Shown here piece after piece: positions 37,523-46,561 of a stretch of 64,000 bases of DNA. This stretch comes from an uncultured Alistipes sp. (GTDB lineage Bacteria > Bacteroidota > Bacteroidia > Bacteroidales > Rikenellaceae): the NCBI GenBank assembly GCA_900768045.1, contig CAAGBL010000004.1:1-64000 (forward strand), in the 5' to 3' direction. The notes below the pieces were generated by a model. It was not told the origin of the DNA. It was given only the letters and a program-made list of their open reading frames with translations, and made no database searches. Within the stretch, counting starts at the first letter, position 1; every line of letters begins with the position of its first letter. Made by a program: the position numbers and the translations under genes.

Positions 37523-39084
37523 TAGTTTAATGCTAAATCATAACACAATTCCACAATCTGCTGCAAGGAGTTCTTCGACGAATCACTTGTTGTAATCATC
37601 AACTCTCCACGCACCGTATCGTTATCACCATTTAGGGTAATATATGCTCTGTCAATCGACGACATGACTCTCTTTGTCGCCTCCCTCTCTCTCTTATTTC
37701 TAATATCTTCTAACAAGACTCTCTGAGCAACACGACCAAATCCAGACTTAAACAACTCATTAAAGTCAACCATTGCAAATAGGTAGCTACCAACTACATT
37801 GTTAGACCACTCCTCATTGGCTGCTGAGTCTTTCTTTGCTTCGCCGTCATTGTTCACTCCCACGTAGAATAGTTTGTTGTTTTGCGCAATAGTGATGTTG
37901 TTACCAAAGGCATTGACACTATACTTACCACCTCGCTTGGTAAGGAATCCTCCACCGTATGTATCAATATTTTTCATTATATAATCATCAATAACCTCGG
38001 CAGTGAATAGGGCATTAGCAGTGGTAAACACAAGTTGCTCATCGCCCATATAATCCTCTACAGTTCTACCCTCAGCATCTGAAAGTGCAAACATCATATC
38101 TCCGTTAATCGAGGCAATCACGCCAAGCGCAATATTTTTGTAGATGTTAAACTCGTTGCTTGCACCTCCTAACTCAGCCATTGCTGCATCAATAGCCACA
38201 TTTGCCAAGTCTGAAAGTATTTCGCCATTAACACCAACATTAAGCACTGCTATAGGTGATGCCTCCAATAGTTTAAGGCTCGAAGCATTAGCTCGCTTAA
38301 ATGTCTTTGTTATCTCCTCGGAAACACCTATAAACTCGATGTTGTATGTGATGCTTCCTGTGTCGAACGATAGGCCCGTTACAACTGAGGCATTCTCATT
38401 AAAATAGCTCGATAGCTGCTCAACATCGAAACCCTCCTCAAGAAGCATAGAGGCATAATTATTGTGTAAATTCAAATATGCAGCTGCGTCGTAGCCATTA
38501 AATGTCGACATGTCGGCTGGAGCATACTTCATGTGCTTAAGCAATACACTGTGTAAGTCGCACGCCTCGTCGTCCGATCCGATAATCACCATGCGCTTAT
38601 CATCGTAGCCAATAATCACACCTTCGGCATCAATGCTTACTATTCGTTTGTTGCCCTCAAGCTTAACGTTAGCATCACTAAAATCCTTATCCAAAGCCCT
38701 CAAAAAGTTGTCAACGGCTGTTGCAGACTCAACTTCGACAGAGGCAATAGCATTATACCTATTTACATCGTCAACCCACTCGCCAACAGCAAAATATATA
38801 GGCTTATTTAAATTAAAGCCCGAAGCGTTTGGATTGCGAATAATGCTCTTTAGCAAAGCAACCTCGCCCTGGTGCAACTCTGCCTTCGTGTCGAGCTCCT
38901 GCTCAAGCTTCGATATATCCATTGTAGCCAAGCCACTCTTTGCATGAGCCTCGCCAATATTGGCATACACAACCATTGCAGCACCCTCCCAAATAGGCTC
39001 CGGAGTCGATTTATCAGCTGTACACGATAGCGCCAATATCATGGCAACAGAGGCGATAGCAAGTTTAGATATAAAGTTCTTCAT
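37522..39084 (-). CDS. DUF4836 family lipoprotein
   Basis: A 520-aa secreted lipoprotein. The signal ends in a lipobox (LALSC, cysteine at about residue 21). The mature region shows the DUF4836 pattern: early PIWEGAAMVVYANIGE, repeated segments such as PIYFAVGEWVD and VVGSYLFAMVDFNEL, and a C-terminal GELMITTSDSSKNSL. Function is unknown. The ATG at 39084 gives a clean lipoprotein signal. It heads a five-gene overlapping operon with an FtsX-type ABC system, so it may be a partner or cargo of that transporter. Confidence 0.85.
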   Translation of the reverse strand: MKNFISKLAIASVAMILALSCTADKSTPEPIWEGAAMVVYANIGEAHAKSGLATMDISKLEQELDTKAELHQGEVALLKSIIRNPNASGFNLNKPIYFAVGEWVDDVNRYNAIASVEVESATAVDNFLRALDKDFSDANVKLEGNKRIVSIDAEGVIIGYDDKRMVIIGSDDEACDLHSVLLKHMKYAPADMSTFNGYDAAAYLNLHNNYASMLLEEGFDVEQLSSYFNENASVVTGLSFDTGSITYNIEFIGVSEEITKTFKRANASSLKLLEASPIAVLNVGVNGEILSDLANVAIDAAMAELGGASNEFNIYKNIALGVIASINGDMMFALSDAEGRTVEDYMGDEQLVFTTANALFTAEVIDDYIMKNIDTYGGGFLTKRGGKYSVNAFGNNITIAQNNKLFYVGVNNDGEAKKDSAANEEWSNNVVGSYLFAMVDFNELFKSGFGRVAQRVLLEDIRNKREREATKRVMSSIDRAYITLNGDNDTVRGELMITTSDSSKNSLQQIVELCYDLALN

Positions 39085-39194
39085 TTCAATACAAAAGTTT
39101 TGTTTATAACTCCACAAATATACGAATTATTTTTCAAAAACCCGATAAATGATTATTAAGTATAGGTACGCATTCGATATAGCAAAATATTTTG

Positions 39195-39202
39195 TATATT
39201 TG
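39195..39202 (+). promoter_or_regulatory. Candidate -7 box for the cysteate synthase gene
   Basis: TATATTTG matches the consensus and lies 36 nt before the start codon. No TTTG is present at the -33 position. Confidence 0.45.
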
Positions 39203-39238
39203 CATGATAAATAGTGTGCATGAAAATATAACCTATAT

Positions 39239-40528
39239 ATGAAAGACTTTAATCCAACACGCTATACGCTTAAGTGTGTAGCAACATCTCGAGAGTTTGA
39301 GGATTCGGCATGGATTCTTGATGATCCTGAGTGCAAGACACCATCATTGGTACAAGCTATCTATGAGCGTAAACAAATCGAGCTCAAATCAGACGATTAC
39401 GGCCTCTATAAGTTCTGTGACTGGCTACCAGTAAAGCGCATGCTTCAAGGCTCAGCAGCCCCTGTAACCTATCGTAGCGAGGCTCTTGCTAAGCACCTTG
39501 GACTAAGCAATCTATGGATTACCCTTAACGGCTATGCTCCCGAGCATGGTGCTAAGATGCGCACATGCTCATTCAAGGAGACTGAGGCATATAGCGTATG
39601 TGCTCGCATCGACGAAAAGGAGGATAGAGTCTTAGTTGTTGCCTCTGCGGGTAACACCGCACGTGCCTTTGCTCGTGTATGTTCCGACAATAACATCAAG
39701 CTTTTGTTGGTTGTGCCATCGGACAACCTCTCTGCACTATGGTTTACCGAGCCTCTTAACGACTGCGTTAAGCTTATCGCATGCGAGAAGGGTGGCGACT
39801 ATTTCGATGCTATACACCTAAGCAATATCGTCCTTAAATCATCGAAGTTCTACGCTGAGGGTGGCGCAAAGAATATTGCTCGCCGTGATGGCATGGCAAC
39901 AACTGTACTATCAGCCGTAACCACCATAGGACGTATTCCAGACTACTATTTCCAGGCTGTGGGCAGTGGCACAGGTGCAATTGCCGCATGGGAGGCTAAC
40001 CAGCGCCTTGTGGAAGATGGTCGCTTTGGAGGTAACACCATGCGCCTTATAGTATCGCAGAACGCCCCATTCGTGCCTATCTTTGATGCATGGCGTGCTG
40101 ACTCACGTGAGATGCTTCCTTACGACATGAAGAAGGCTCGTCGTGATGCTGAGCTTATTGATGCAAAGGTGCTCTCAAACCGACGTCCACCTTACGGCTT
40201 GGCTGGAGGTCTCTACGATGCTTTGAAGGCAACAAATGGCGATGTGGTAGTAGCTACAAATGCTCAGTCGAAGCGTGCATGCCGCCTATTCAAGGAGCTT
40301 GAGGGTATCGACATCCACCCAGCACCAGGCATAGCACTCGCATCGCTTATTAAGATGGTCGAGGCTGGCGAGATTGACAAAGATGCATGTATCATGCTCA
40401 ACATCACTGGCTGTGGCGAGGAGCGTGCTAAGCAGGGCAAGGAGCTACACTACCTTAAGCCTAATAAGGTATTCTCACTCATGGCAAACTATGATGATAT
40501 CATATATTATGTAGAATCACTTTTCTAA
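39239..40528 (+). CDS. Cysteate synthase (PLP-dependent)
   Basis: A 429-aa fold-type II PLP enzyme related to threonine synthase. Cysteate synthase replaces the phosphate of O-phosphoserine with sulfite to give L-cysteate. The likely Schiff-base lysine is K113 in CSFKETEAY, and the phosphate-binding loop is GSGTGAIAAW. The N-terminal segment with YTLKC then a short substrate-gating region, and RPPYGLAGGLYDALKATNGDV, match cysteate synthases more than true threonine synthases. In archaea it feeds coenzyme M; in Bacteroidota of this type it is expected to feed sulfonolipid synthesis. manA follows 22 bp downstream. Confidence 0.8.
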   Translation: MKDFNPTRYTLKCVATSREFEDSAWILDDPECKTPSLVQAIYERKQIELKSDDYGLYKFCDWLPVKRMLQGSAAPVTYRSEALAKHLGLSNLWITLNGYAPEHGAKMRTCSFKETEAYSVCARIDEKEDRVLVVASAGNTARAFARVCSDNNIKLLLVVPSDNLSALWFTEPLNDCVKLIACEKGGDYFDAIHLSNIVLKSSKFYAEGGAKNIARRDGMATTVLSAVTTIGRIPDYYFQAVGSGTGAIAAWEANQRLVEDGRFGGNTMRLIVSQNAPFVPIFDAWRADSREMLPYDMKKARRDAELIDAKVLSNRRPPYGLAGGLYDALKATNGDVVVATNAQSKRACRLFKELEGIDIHPAPGIALASLIKMVEAGEIDKDACIMLNITGCGEERAKQGKELHYLKPNKVFSLMANYDDIIYYVESLF

Positions 40529-40550
40529 TAGAGTATAAAAGAGTATAAAG

Positions 40551-41537
40551 ATGTTGTATCCAATAAAATTTAAACCAAGAATCAAGGAGCGTATTTGGGG
40601 TGGCCATGCTATCTTGGAGCGCAAGGGCAAGGCTGCGGCACGTCTCACGAAGGATAAGCTATATGGCGAGAGCTGGGATTTATCGTCTGTAAAGGGCGAC
40701 ATCTCGGTTGTTGCCAACGGCATGCTTAAGGGTAATAACCTCGAGGAGATTATCGAGGTATATATGGGAGAGCTTGTTGGCGAGAACAACTTCGAGCGTT
40801 ACGGTCTCGAGTTTCCTCTCCTGATTAAGTATCTCGACTGCAACGACAAGCTATCGGTGCAGGTACACCCTGACGATGCACTCGCCGAGGAGCGTCACAA
40901 CAGCTTTGGCAAGACCGAGGCGTGGTATATCGCAGACTGCAAGGAGGACGCTGCAATATATCTCGGTTTCAAGGATTTAAATATCACTCGTGAGGAGTAT
41001 ATCTCAGCAGTATCTGAGTCACGCCTCGAGGAGTTGCTTAATCGTGTCGAGGTAAAGAAGGGAGATGTATTCTTTATCCCTGCGGGTACCGTGCACGCTC
41101 TTGGTGCTGGTATCGAGGTTGTCGAGGTGCAGCAGACCTCTGATGTGACTTACCGCATATATGATTGGGATAGGGTAGACGCTTCGGGCAAGGGCCGTGA
41201 GCTACATACAGCACTGGCTGTTGACGCCATAGATTTTGAGGCTGATGCAGAGGTTCTACACAAGCAGTACAATCTATCAAAGGGCGGTGAGAGCAAAGTT
41301 ATAGAGTCTCCATACTTTACTATGGTAATTCACGATGTCGATGCAGTGAAGCATCTCGACCGCTCTATGCTCGACTCGTTTATCGTCTATATCTGTCTAT
41401 CTGGCAGTGCTACAATATCTATCGACGGTGGCAAGGAGGAGCTTACCGCTGGCGAACTTGTGTTGATTCCTGCCGAGGCATGCGAGGTTGCTATCGAGGG
41501 CACGGCGCAGCTCATGGAGGTATATATCGGCAAGTAG
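40551..41537 (+). CDS. manA: Mannose-6-phosphate isomerase, type I
   Basis: A 328-aa zinc enzyme that interconverts fructose-6-P and mannose-6-P, feeding GDP-mannose and GDP-fucose. Zinc ligands are visible: Q104 and H106 in VQVHPDD, E123 in KTEAWY and H182 in PAGTVHALGAG. The short cupin form is normal in Firmicutes and Bacteroidota. It shares a plus-strand run with cysteate synthase (22 bp) and the LuxR gene (12 bp). The functional link between them is not obvious. Confidence 0.93.
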   Translation: MLYPIKFKPRIKERIWGGHAILERKGKAAARLTKDKLYGESWDLSSVKGDISVVANGMLKGNNLEEIIEVYMGELVGENNFERYGLEFPLLIKYLDCNDKLSVQVHPDDALAEERHNSFGKTEAWYIADCKEDAAIYLGFKDLNITREEYISAVSESRLEELLNRVEVKKGDVFFIPAGTVHALGAGIEVVEVQQTSDVTYRIYDWDRVDASGKGRELHTALAVDAIDFEADAEVLHKQYNLSKGGESKVIESPYFTMVIHDVDAVKHLDRSMLDSFIVYICLSGSATISIDGGKEELTAGELVLIPAEACEVAIEGTAQLMEVYIGK

Positions 41538-41549
41538 AATAAGCTTTAG

Positions 41550-42137
41550 GTGATGCAACCACAGATGGTGATAATCATGGAGAATACGCTGAGCGCAATG
41601 GCTCTGCGTACTCTCCTTATGGATATCGCTAATGGCTTGGAGGTTGTTGTCTGCGATTCACTTGATAGCTACACTCCCACAGAGGGCAGCGTACCACACT
41701 TCTTCGTGTCGTCGATGACCATCTTCCGCAACCCCGACTATTTCCGCCAGATGATGCGTCGCACAATAGTTGTCACAGAGGGTAACGGCTCAACGTTTGC
41801 GCAGATGGGATTCCGCACCCTTGATGCCACATCATCGGAGCAGGATATAGTGCGTGCGATGTTGCAGATGCACCACATGGGACACCCTCACGGTCACCCA
41901 CAACCAAACGCCACTAATGTAGATGATAGCAGCGAGCTATCTCAACGAGAGCGTGAGGTGCTAAAGCTCATGATTAAGGGTCGTATCAACAAGGAGATTG
42001 CAGATGAGCTACACATATCTCTATCAACGGTAATATTTCATCGCAACAACATCTGCGACAAGCTAAACACCCGTTCAATAGGTCGTCTGACGATATATGC
42101 GGTGCTAAATAACATTGTATCAATCGCAGAGATTTAA
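41550..42137 (+). CDS. LuxR-family regulator with a degenerate receiver-like domain
   Basis: A 195-aa DNA-binding protein. The C-terminal LuxR/FixJ helix-turn-helix (about 130-190) is typical: LSQREREVLKLM, then INKEIADELHISLSTVIFHRNNICDKL. The N-terminal 105 residues look receiver-like but lack a recognisable phospho-acceptor aspartate at the end of the third strand (SVPHFFVSSMT takes that position). A His/Pro/Gly-rich linker (residues 108-117, five histidines) joins the two. It follows manA by 12 bp and ends before a strong terminator. Confidence 0.8.
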   Translation: MMQPQMVIIMENTLSAMALRTLLMDIANGLEVVVCDSLDSYTPTEGSVPHFFVSSMTIFRNPDYFRQMMRRTIVVTEGNGSTFAQMGFRTLDATSSEQDIVRAMLQMHHMGHPHGHPQPNATNVDDSSELSQREREVLKLMIKGRINKEIADELHISLSTVIFHRNNICDKLNTRSIGRLTIYAVLNNIVSIAEI

Positions 42138-42159
42138 ACCTGCACATACAATATGCAAA

Positions 42160-42188
42160 AAAGGCTATCCTTGTGGGATAGCCTTTTG
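42160..42188. terminator. Terminator between the LuxR gene and the BACON lipoprotein gene
   Basis: A perfect 12-bp stem (42160-42171 with 42177-42188) has a 5-nt loop, A-rich on one side and T-rich on the other. It serves two converging genes. Confidence 0.9.
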
Positions 42189-42208
42189 CTATAGTATGTA
42201 TCTAACTA

Positions 42209-43045
42209 TTAGTAGACCTCATTAGTACAATCGATAAGCGAATGAGCACCCTCGTATGTTACAACATGAGTCTTCTGCATGTGGTCGATTTCCAATGTAA
42301 TCTCAAGAGTAACCTTGCCATCTTCAACGGTAAGAGTGCCCTTATCGTAGTGAATCTGATAACCAGGGATTGCAAAACCTGTCTCATCGTTAATCTGATA
42401 CCAGCTAGATGAATGTGTGAATGTATTCATGAAGCCAGAGTTGGTAATATCATACTCATATACGCCATTAGGCACTACAATATTGTTTAAGTCTGTAGGA
42501 GGTGTATCAAGATACAAATCTACAAAATAGTAGTGAGCATTAGGTGTGCCAAAATTATTACTTGCGTCCATGCCAAGGTCTGAGAATACAGCATAGTAGT
42601 TGTACATACCATCTTGAAGTCCAGCATAGTTACCATAATACTTACCCTGGAGATATGTAGCAGTGATATACTCATTAGTAGGGTTCTCGCTAAGCTTCTG
42701 GGTTACAGTGACTGTAAACGATGACTTGTCGTACGAAACGGTGATAACGCCTGTACGAGGCTCTGCATCAGGATTTGCCTTAACGCTATAACCAATCTGT
42801 CCTGTTGATGAGTAATCAAAGTCGCAAATCCAATTTACATCAGCCTCAGCCTTAACCTCAGCGCCTTCAACACTCTCCAAAATCTCGTATTTGATAAAGC
42901 CCATGGCATTACCACTACCAACGGTTACGGCATCACTTGTTGTTAGCTTAAGCTGGCTCTCCTGACCACCAGGGCCCTCTACCGCAGGCTCACATGCCAC
43001 GAAGAGCATGGCAACAACTGCTAAGATAGCATAAATATTCTTCAT
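42209..43045 (-). CDS. BACON-domain lipoprotein
   Basis: A 278-aa surface lipoprotein. The signal ends in LFVAC (lipobox). A BACON-like beta-sandwich (about 35-120) contains ADVNWICDFDYS and ends in FTVTVTQK, the usual closing strand. The remaining C-terminal domain (about 125-278) is beta-rich and aromatic and is not assigned. BACON domains often bind carbohydrate or mucin in Bacteroidota, but no SusC/D pair is nearby. I start at the ATG at 43045; an upstream TTG would only add three residues. Confidence 0.75.
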   Translation of the reverse strand: MKNIYAILAVVAMLFVACEPAVEGPGGQESQLKLTTSDAVTVGSGNAMGFIKYEILESVEGAEVKAEADVNWICDFDYSSTGQIGYSVKANPDAEPRTGVITVSYDKSSFTVTVTQKLSENPTNEYITATYLQGKYYGNYAGLQDGMYNYYAVFSDLGMDASNNFGTPNAHYYFVDLYLDTPPTDLNNIVVPNGVYEYDITNSGFMNTFTHSSSWYQINDETGFAIPGYQIHYDKGTLTVEDGKVTLEITLEIDHMQKTHVVTYEGAHSLIDCTNEVY

Positions 43046-43140
43046 AATTTTCAAATTTATAGTTTACGTCTTAATAGTACAAAGATAGGCATTTTTTTCA
43101 ATTTACGCATACTTGTCTGCGAATTTATATTACAAATTTG

Positions 43141-43148
43141 TATATTTG
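43141..43148 (+). promoter_or_regulatory. Candidate -7 box for the VanX-like gene
   Basis: TATATTTG matches consensus and lies 19 nt before the ATG at 43168. No clear -33 element is seen. Confidence 0.45.
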
Positions 43149-43167
43149 CGCTACTAACGTACTTTTC

Positions 43168-43905
43168 ATGAAACATTTTACACTATTAATTATCGCCTTG
43201 TTGGCTATATCTACGCCTCTCGCTGCGCAGACATCAGAGGACTTCGATGCTAAGATGCAGGAGTATAAGCTCGTTGACATACAGACAATCGAAGGCGGCG
43301 AAGATATCATCGTCGAGCTAAAATACTCAACCACAGATAACTTTGTGGGTAAGGATATGTACTGCGAGCTTGAGAAGGCATATTTTGCACCCGACTTTGC
43401 CCGTAAGGTTATCCGTGCCCAGCAGATTCTACGCAAGCGCAATCCTCAGCTAACACTTCTTATCTACGATGCAGCACGTCCAATCAGCGTGCAGCGCCAC
43501 ATGCGTAGAGTTGTCGAGGGCACTAAGTTCCAGGATTTTGTGGCCGACGGCACAAAGGGTGGTCGCCACAACTACGGTGTAGCTGTCGACCTAACTATTG
43601 CCACCAACCAGGGCGAGCCGTTGGATATGGGTGCTGGCTTCGACGACTTTACCGATGCTGCCGCCGTTAAGGGAACAAGCGATACCAACGACCAGGCCAA
43701 CCGCAACCTCAAGGTCTACACTGAGTATGTAAATGGTCTTGTTAAGCGTGGTCTTATCTCTCGACAGGCAGCCAACAACAGATTGCTCCTTATCGAGGTT
43801 ATGATAGAGGCTGAGCTATATCCCTATCGTCGTGAGTGGTGGCACTACGAGGAGTTGCTACCAATGTCCGAGGTAAGACAGAGACGGCGTTTACTCGACT
43901 TTTAA
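43168..43905 (+). CDS. D-alanyl-D-alanine dipeptidase (M15D, VanX/DdpX-like)
   Basis: A 245-aa exported zinc peptidase with a signal peptide (about 1-21). The M15 zinc and active-site residues are present: R104 in DAARP, H134 and D141 in GRHNYGVAVDL, and E223 and H226 in EWWHYE. The family hydrolyses D-Ala-D-Ala. Without vanH or vanA neighbours this is more likely a peptidoglycan-recycling enzyme than a vancomycin-resistance factor. The gene is single and ends at a hairpin. Confidence 0.9.
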   Translation: MKHFTLLIIALLAISTPLAAQTSEDFDAKMQEYKLVDIQTIEGGEDIIVELKYSTTDNFVGKDMYCELEKAYFAPDFARKVIRAQQILRKRNPQLTLLIYDAARPISVQRHMRRVVEGTKFQDFVADGTKGGRHNYGVAVDLTIATNQGEPLDMGAGFDDFTDAAAVKGTSDTNDQANRNLKVYTEYVNGLVKRGLISRQAANNRLLLIEVMIEAELYPYRREWWHYEELLPMSEVRQRRRLLDF

Positions 43906-43911
43906 CAACAA

Positions 43912-43945
43912 AATAGGCTGCTAACACTTAAGTTAACAGCCTATT
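43912..43945. terminator. Terminator between the VanX-like gene and the unknown lipoprotein gene
   Basis: A 14-bp stem with one mismatch (43912-43925 with 43932-43945) and a 6-nt loop lies between the convergent stop codons. Confidence 0.75.
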
Positions 43946-43965
43946 ATCATCTATCATGTCAAGCA

Positions 43966-45441
43966 TCACTCAACATCAATGACAATCTCATAAACTGAGT
44001 TTGGCTCGAACTCGGCATTATATACAAGCACAAAGTTCTCGTCGAGAGCAACCTCCCACTCCTGACCCTCGGCAAGGCGTGGAGAGCTAAGGCGCTGAGG
44101 GAAGATATAGCTAAACGGCAGGTCGAGAACATGCTCCTGCTTAAACTTATCGCCACGCATCTTCTCGAGGCTGAAGTTATCGCCCGTTACAACCCTTACG
44201 ACATACTTACCATCACGCATAAAGCCCTCTACTGAGTAATCCTCGTCGCCCGCTACACTTTGTAGGTTAATCTGCCACTTAGGGTCACCATAGTAGACCA
44301 ACACATCTCTATCGTGCCAGAAGCCAACCATATCCCAATCCTCAGCGCTATTTAGGTCGACCTCACGTCCCAACACCTCTGATAGGCGATTGGCAGCCGT
44401 TGTGAGCTCCTCCATAAACTTATCCTCGTAGCGATACTTCTCGTTGATGAGCTGTGGATACCACACGTTCTGCTGATGTAGGAAGTCCTGCTGGTTGATA
44501 TAGACAGCCTCAGCCAATGTGTAGCGAGAGGGATTTGTTACCCAATACTTAAGTGCTCCCCAGCCGTTACGACCATGCCATGTGGTTACCACATAGCCAA
44601 TCATCGTCGAGGCATTCGAGCCACTAAGCCATGCCGCAGCCATGCTCTCCTTAGTGTTATTCATGTCGCCAATAAGGCAGTTACCCACAGCAGCATATAC
44701 TCGGCGCTTGCCACTATTGCGTAAGTCCCACTCCTTCAGTGTAAACCTATCCTCGGCATATAGTTTGCCGCCTCGAGGCTTAAGATTACCCAACGAGTAG
44801 GGCATCTCAAGGTTCTTCTGCGTAGCATGCGCTGCCGTTACGATAAGGTCGGGGTCGAACTCGGCGTATAGGTCGGTAAACTTACGCAACACCTGCTCAG
44901 GGGCTACTGTATCACGCTTAATCTCGCCATGACGACCACGCTTCTCGCCCCAAAGACCCTTGGTGTGGTCATCAACCCATGCGTAGTTATCAAACCACTT
45001 TGCAGAATTAAGCTCCATGATAGTAGCTACAGCATCTTGGATAAGGAGCGGCTCGGTGCTATTATCGACCATGCGCATAGCCGCCTCAGCATCATATCCT
45101 GTGATGATTCCCCACATGAAATCGGCATATATATCCTCGTCCACATCACGGCTTGTGTGGTGGAAGTCGATGACATAGTCACGGCCGATATTCTCTGGCT
45201 TCTCAACAATGGCCACATAGCGAGGGTTAAGGCTGCGCAATGTATCAAGAAGCTCGCATGGCGACGACTCATAGACAACAACATCTGCCGAGTGCTTTAG
45301 GCGTAGTGCCTCGGCAACATCGGCCCAGGGCTTATCCTCGGCCACAGCACGTGACACGGCAACAACATAGCTATCATCAACCTTGACATCTGAGCACGAC
45401 ACAGAGACAAGCGCCACCAAGCAGATAAATAATCTTCTCAT
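43966..45441 (-). CDS. Unknown lipoprotein, possibly caspase-like (clan CD) fold
   Basis: A 491-aa lipoprotein whose signal ends in LVSVSC (lipobox). I cannot place it in a named family with certainty. Two features suggest a clan CD (C25/caspase-like) fold. A histidine lies in LIVTAAHATQKN, and a cysteine is preceded by a hydrophobic strand in RVYAAVGNCLIGD. An earlier segment, LNPRYVAIVEKPENIGRDYV, resembles the start of gingipain-like catalytic domains. The C-terminal 130 residues look like a beta-sandwich. The usual His-Gly pair is absent. It is the last gene of the gyrB-side block, 4 bp after DUF456. Confidence 0.5.
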   Translation of the reverse strand: MRRLFICLVALVSVSCSDVKVDDSYVVAVSRAVAEDKPWADVAEALRLKHSADVVVYESSPCELLDTLRSLNPRYVAIVEKPENIGRDYVIDFHHTSRDVDEDIYADFMWGIITGYDAEAAMRMVDNSTEPLLIQDAVATIMELNSAKWFDNYAWVDDHTKGLWGEKRGRHGEIKRDTVAPEQVLRKFTDLYAEFDPDLIVTAAHATQKNLEMPYSLGNLKPRGGKLYAEDRFTLKEWDLRNSGKRRVYAAVGNCLIGDMNNTKESMAAAWLSGSNASTMIGYVVTTWHGRNGWGALKYWVTNPSRYTLAEAVYINQQDFLHQQNVWYPQLINEKYRYEDKFMEELTTAANRLSEVLGREVDLNSAEDWDMVGFWHDRDVLVYYGDPKWQINLQSVAGDEDYSVEGFMRDGKYVVRVVTGDNFSLEKMRGDKFKQEHVLDLPFSYIFPQRLSSPRLAEGQEWEVALDENFVLVYNAEFEPNSVYEIVIDVE

Positions 45442-45445
45442 ATCG

Positions 45446-45925
45446 TTAGTGAATAACATCTTTAATAATATAGTATAGCATAAAGCCGCCAGCAATAAGC
45501 TTAAAGAGTGTGCCCACCAAGAAGGATAGCATTGAGCCAAAGCCAACAGTGAGAGCCTGGTTAAACGTCAGCTTTTCGGCAAGCATCTCGCCAATAACAG
45601 CGCCTACAAAAGGGCCAAGGATAATACCCAACGGCCCGAAGAAGATGCCAGCAATAGTGCCTATTGTAGCTCCCGTAACTCCCGCCTTTGTGCCTCCAAA
45701 CTTCTTGCTAAAGTATCCTGGTAGAACATAGTCCATAACTATCACTACCACAGCGACAATACCCCATGTAGCAAGTGTTAATGTGGATAGCTCAGAGTAG
45801 GAGCTAAACGATATGCACAGCATGCCGATATAGGATATTACGGTGCCAGGCAATACAGGAAGCACAGCTCCCAGCAATCCTATAATACCACATATTATGG
45901 CAATGACTCCAAGTGCAGTATCCAT
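45446..45925 (-). CDS. DUF456 family membrane protein
   Basis: A 159-aa protein with several glycine-rich hydrophobic segments, including IAIICGIIGLLGAVLPVLPGTVISYIGML and a glycine-zipper stretch GATIGTIAGIFFGPLGIILGPFVGAVIGEML. This matches DUF456, a small membrane family of unknown function. It lies 2 bp after udk and 4 bp before the unknown lipoprotein gene, so they are probably cotranscribed. Confidence 0.85.
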   Translation of the reverse strand: MDTALGVIAIICGIIGLLGAVLPVLPGTVISYIGMLCISFSSYSELSTLTLATWGIVAVVVIVMDYVLPGYFSKKFGGTKAGVTGATIGTIAGIFFGPLGIILGPFVGAVIGEMLAEKLTFNQALTVGFGSMLSFLVGTLFKLIAGGFMLYYIIKDVIH

Positions 45926-45927
45926 CG

Positions 45928-46548
45928 TTATTTATTATCTATGAGTGAGCGTATGTTCTGGATAAGCATGCCAACAGCAACCGAGTTGAAACCGCCCTCA
46001 GGAATGATGACGTCGGCATGGCGCTTCGATGGCTCAACAAACTCCTCGTGCATAGGCTTAACAGTAGTTCTATACTGGTCGATAACCGACTGCATCGTAC
46101 GGCCACGCTCACACACATCACGCAAGATGCGGCGAGCAAGACGAATATCGGCATCGGTATCTACAAAGACCTTGATATCCATAAGCTCTCGAAGCTCCTT
46201 ATTCTCAAATATTAAGATGCCGTCAACTATGATAACCCTTGAGGGCTTAACCAACACTCGCTCATCGGTGCGATTGTGCTCAACAAACGAGTACACCGGG
46301 TGCTCGATAGGCACATTGCTCTTGAGCGTGCGAATGTGCTCAACAAGCATATCTGTATCGAAGGCGGCAGGGTGGTCGTAGTTAAGCCTTGTGCGCTCGT
46401 CGTATGTAAGCTCTGGGTGCGCCTTATAGTAGTAGTCATGGCATAGCGTAGCTACGTCGTCGTTAGCAAATGCCTCTTGGAGTCGTTTTACGAGTGTCGA
46501 CTTACCTGAGCCTGTGCCACCCGCAACACCAATTACAGTAACTTTCAT
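45928..46548 (-). CDS. udk: Uridine kinase
   Basis: A 206-aa nucleoside kinase of pyrimidine salvage that phosphorylates uridine and cytidine. The P-loop GGTGSGKST is at the N-terminus. It is followed by HDYYYKAHPELTYDERTRLNYDHPAAFD, the family's substrate-binding segment. The lid region has RRILRDVCERGR. I use the ATG at 46548, which starts MKVTVIGVAGGTGSGKST; upstream residues would run into the gyrB terminator. Confidence 0.95.
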   Translation of the reverse strand: MKVTVIGVAGGTGSGKSTLVKRLQEAFANDDVATLCHDYYYKAHPELTYDERTRLNYDHPAAFDTDMLVEHIRTLKSNVPIEHPVYSFVEHNRTDERVLVKPSRVIIVDGILIFENKELRELMDIKVFVDTDADIRLARRILRDVCERGRTMQSVIDQYRTTVKPMHEEFVEPSKRHADVIIPEGGFNSVAVGMLIQNIRSLIDNK

Positions 46549-46561
46549 AGTATTAATCTTA

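Noticed and set aside
39239..40528. Threonine synthase or diaminopropionate ammonia-lyase
   Set aside because: These share the fold, but the N-terminal pattern, the lysine context CSFKE and the lack of other thr genes favour cysteate synthase.
43168..43905. Vancomycin-resistance locus
   Set aside because: Only the VanX-like dipeptidase is present; no vanH, vanA or vanRS genes are adjacent, and such dipeptidases are common in susceptible bacteria.
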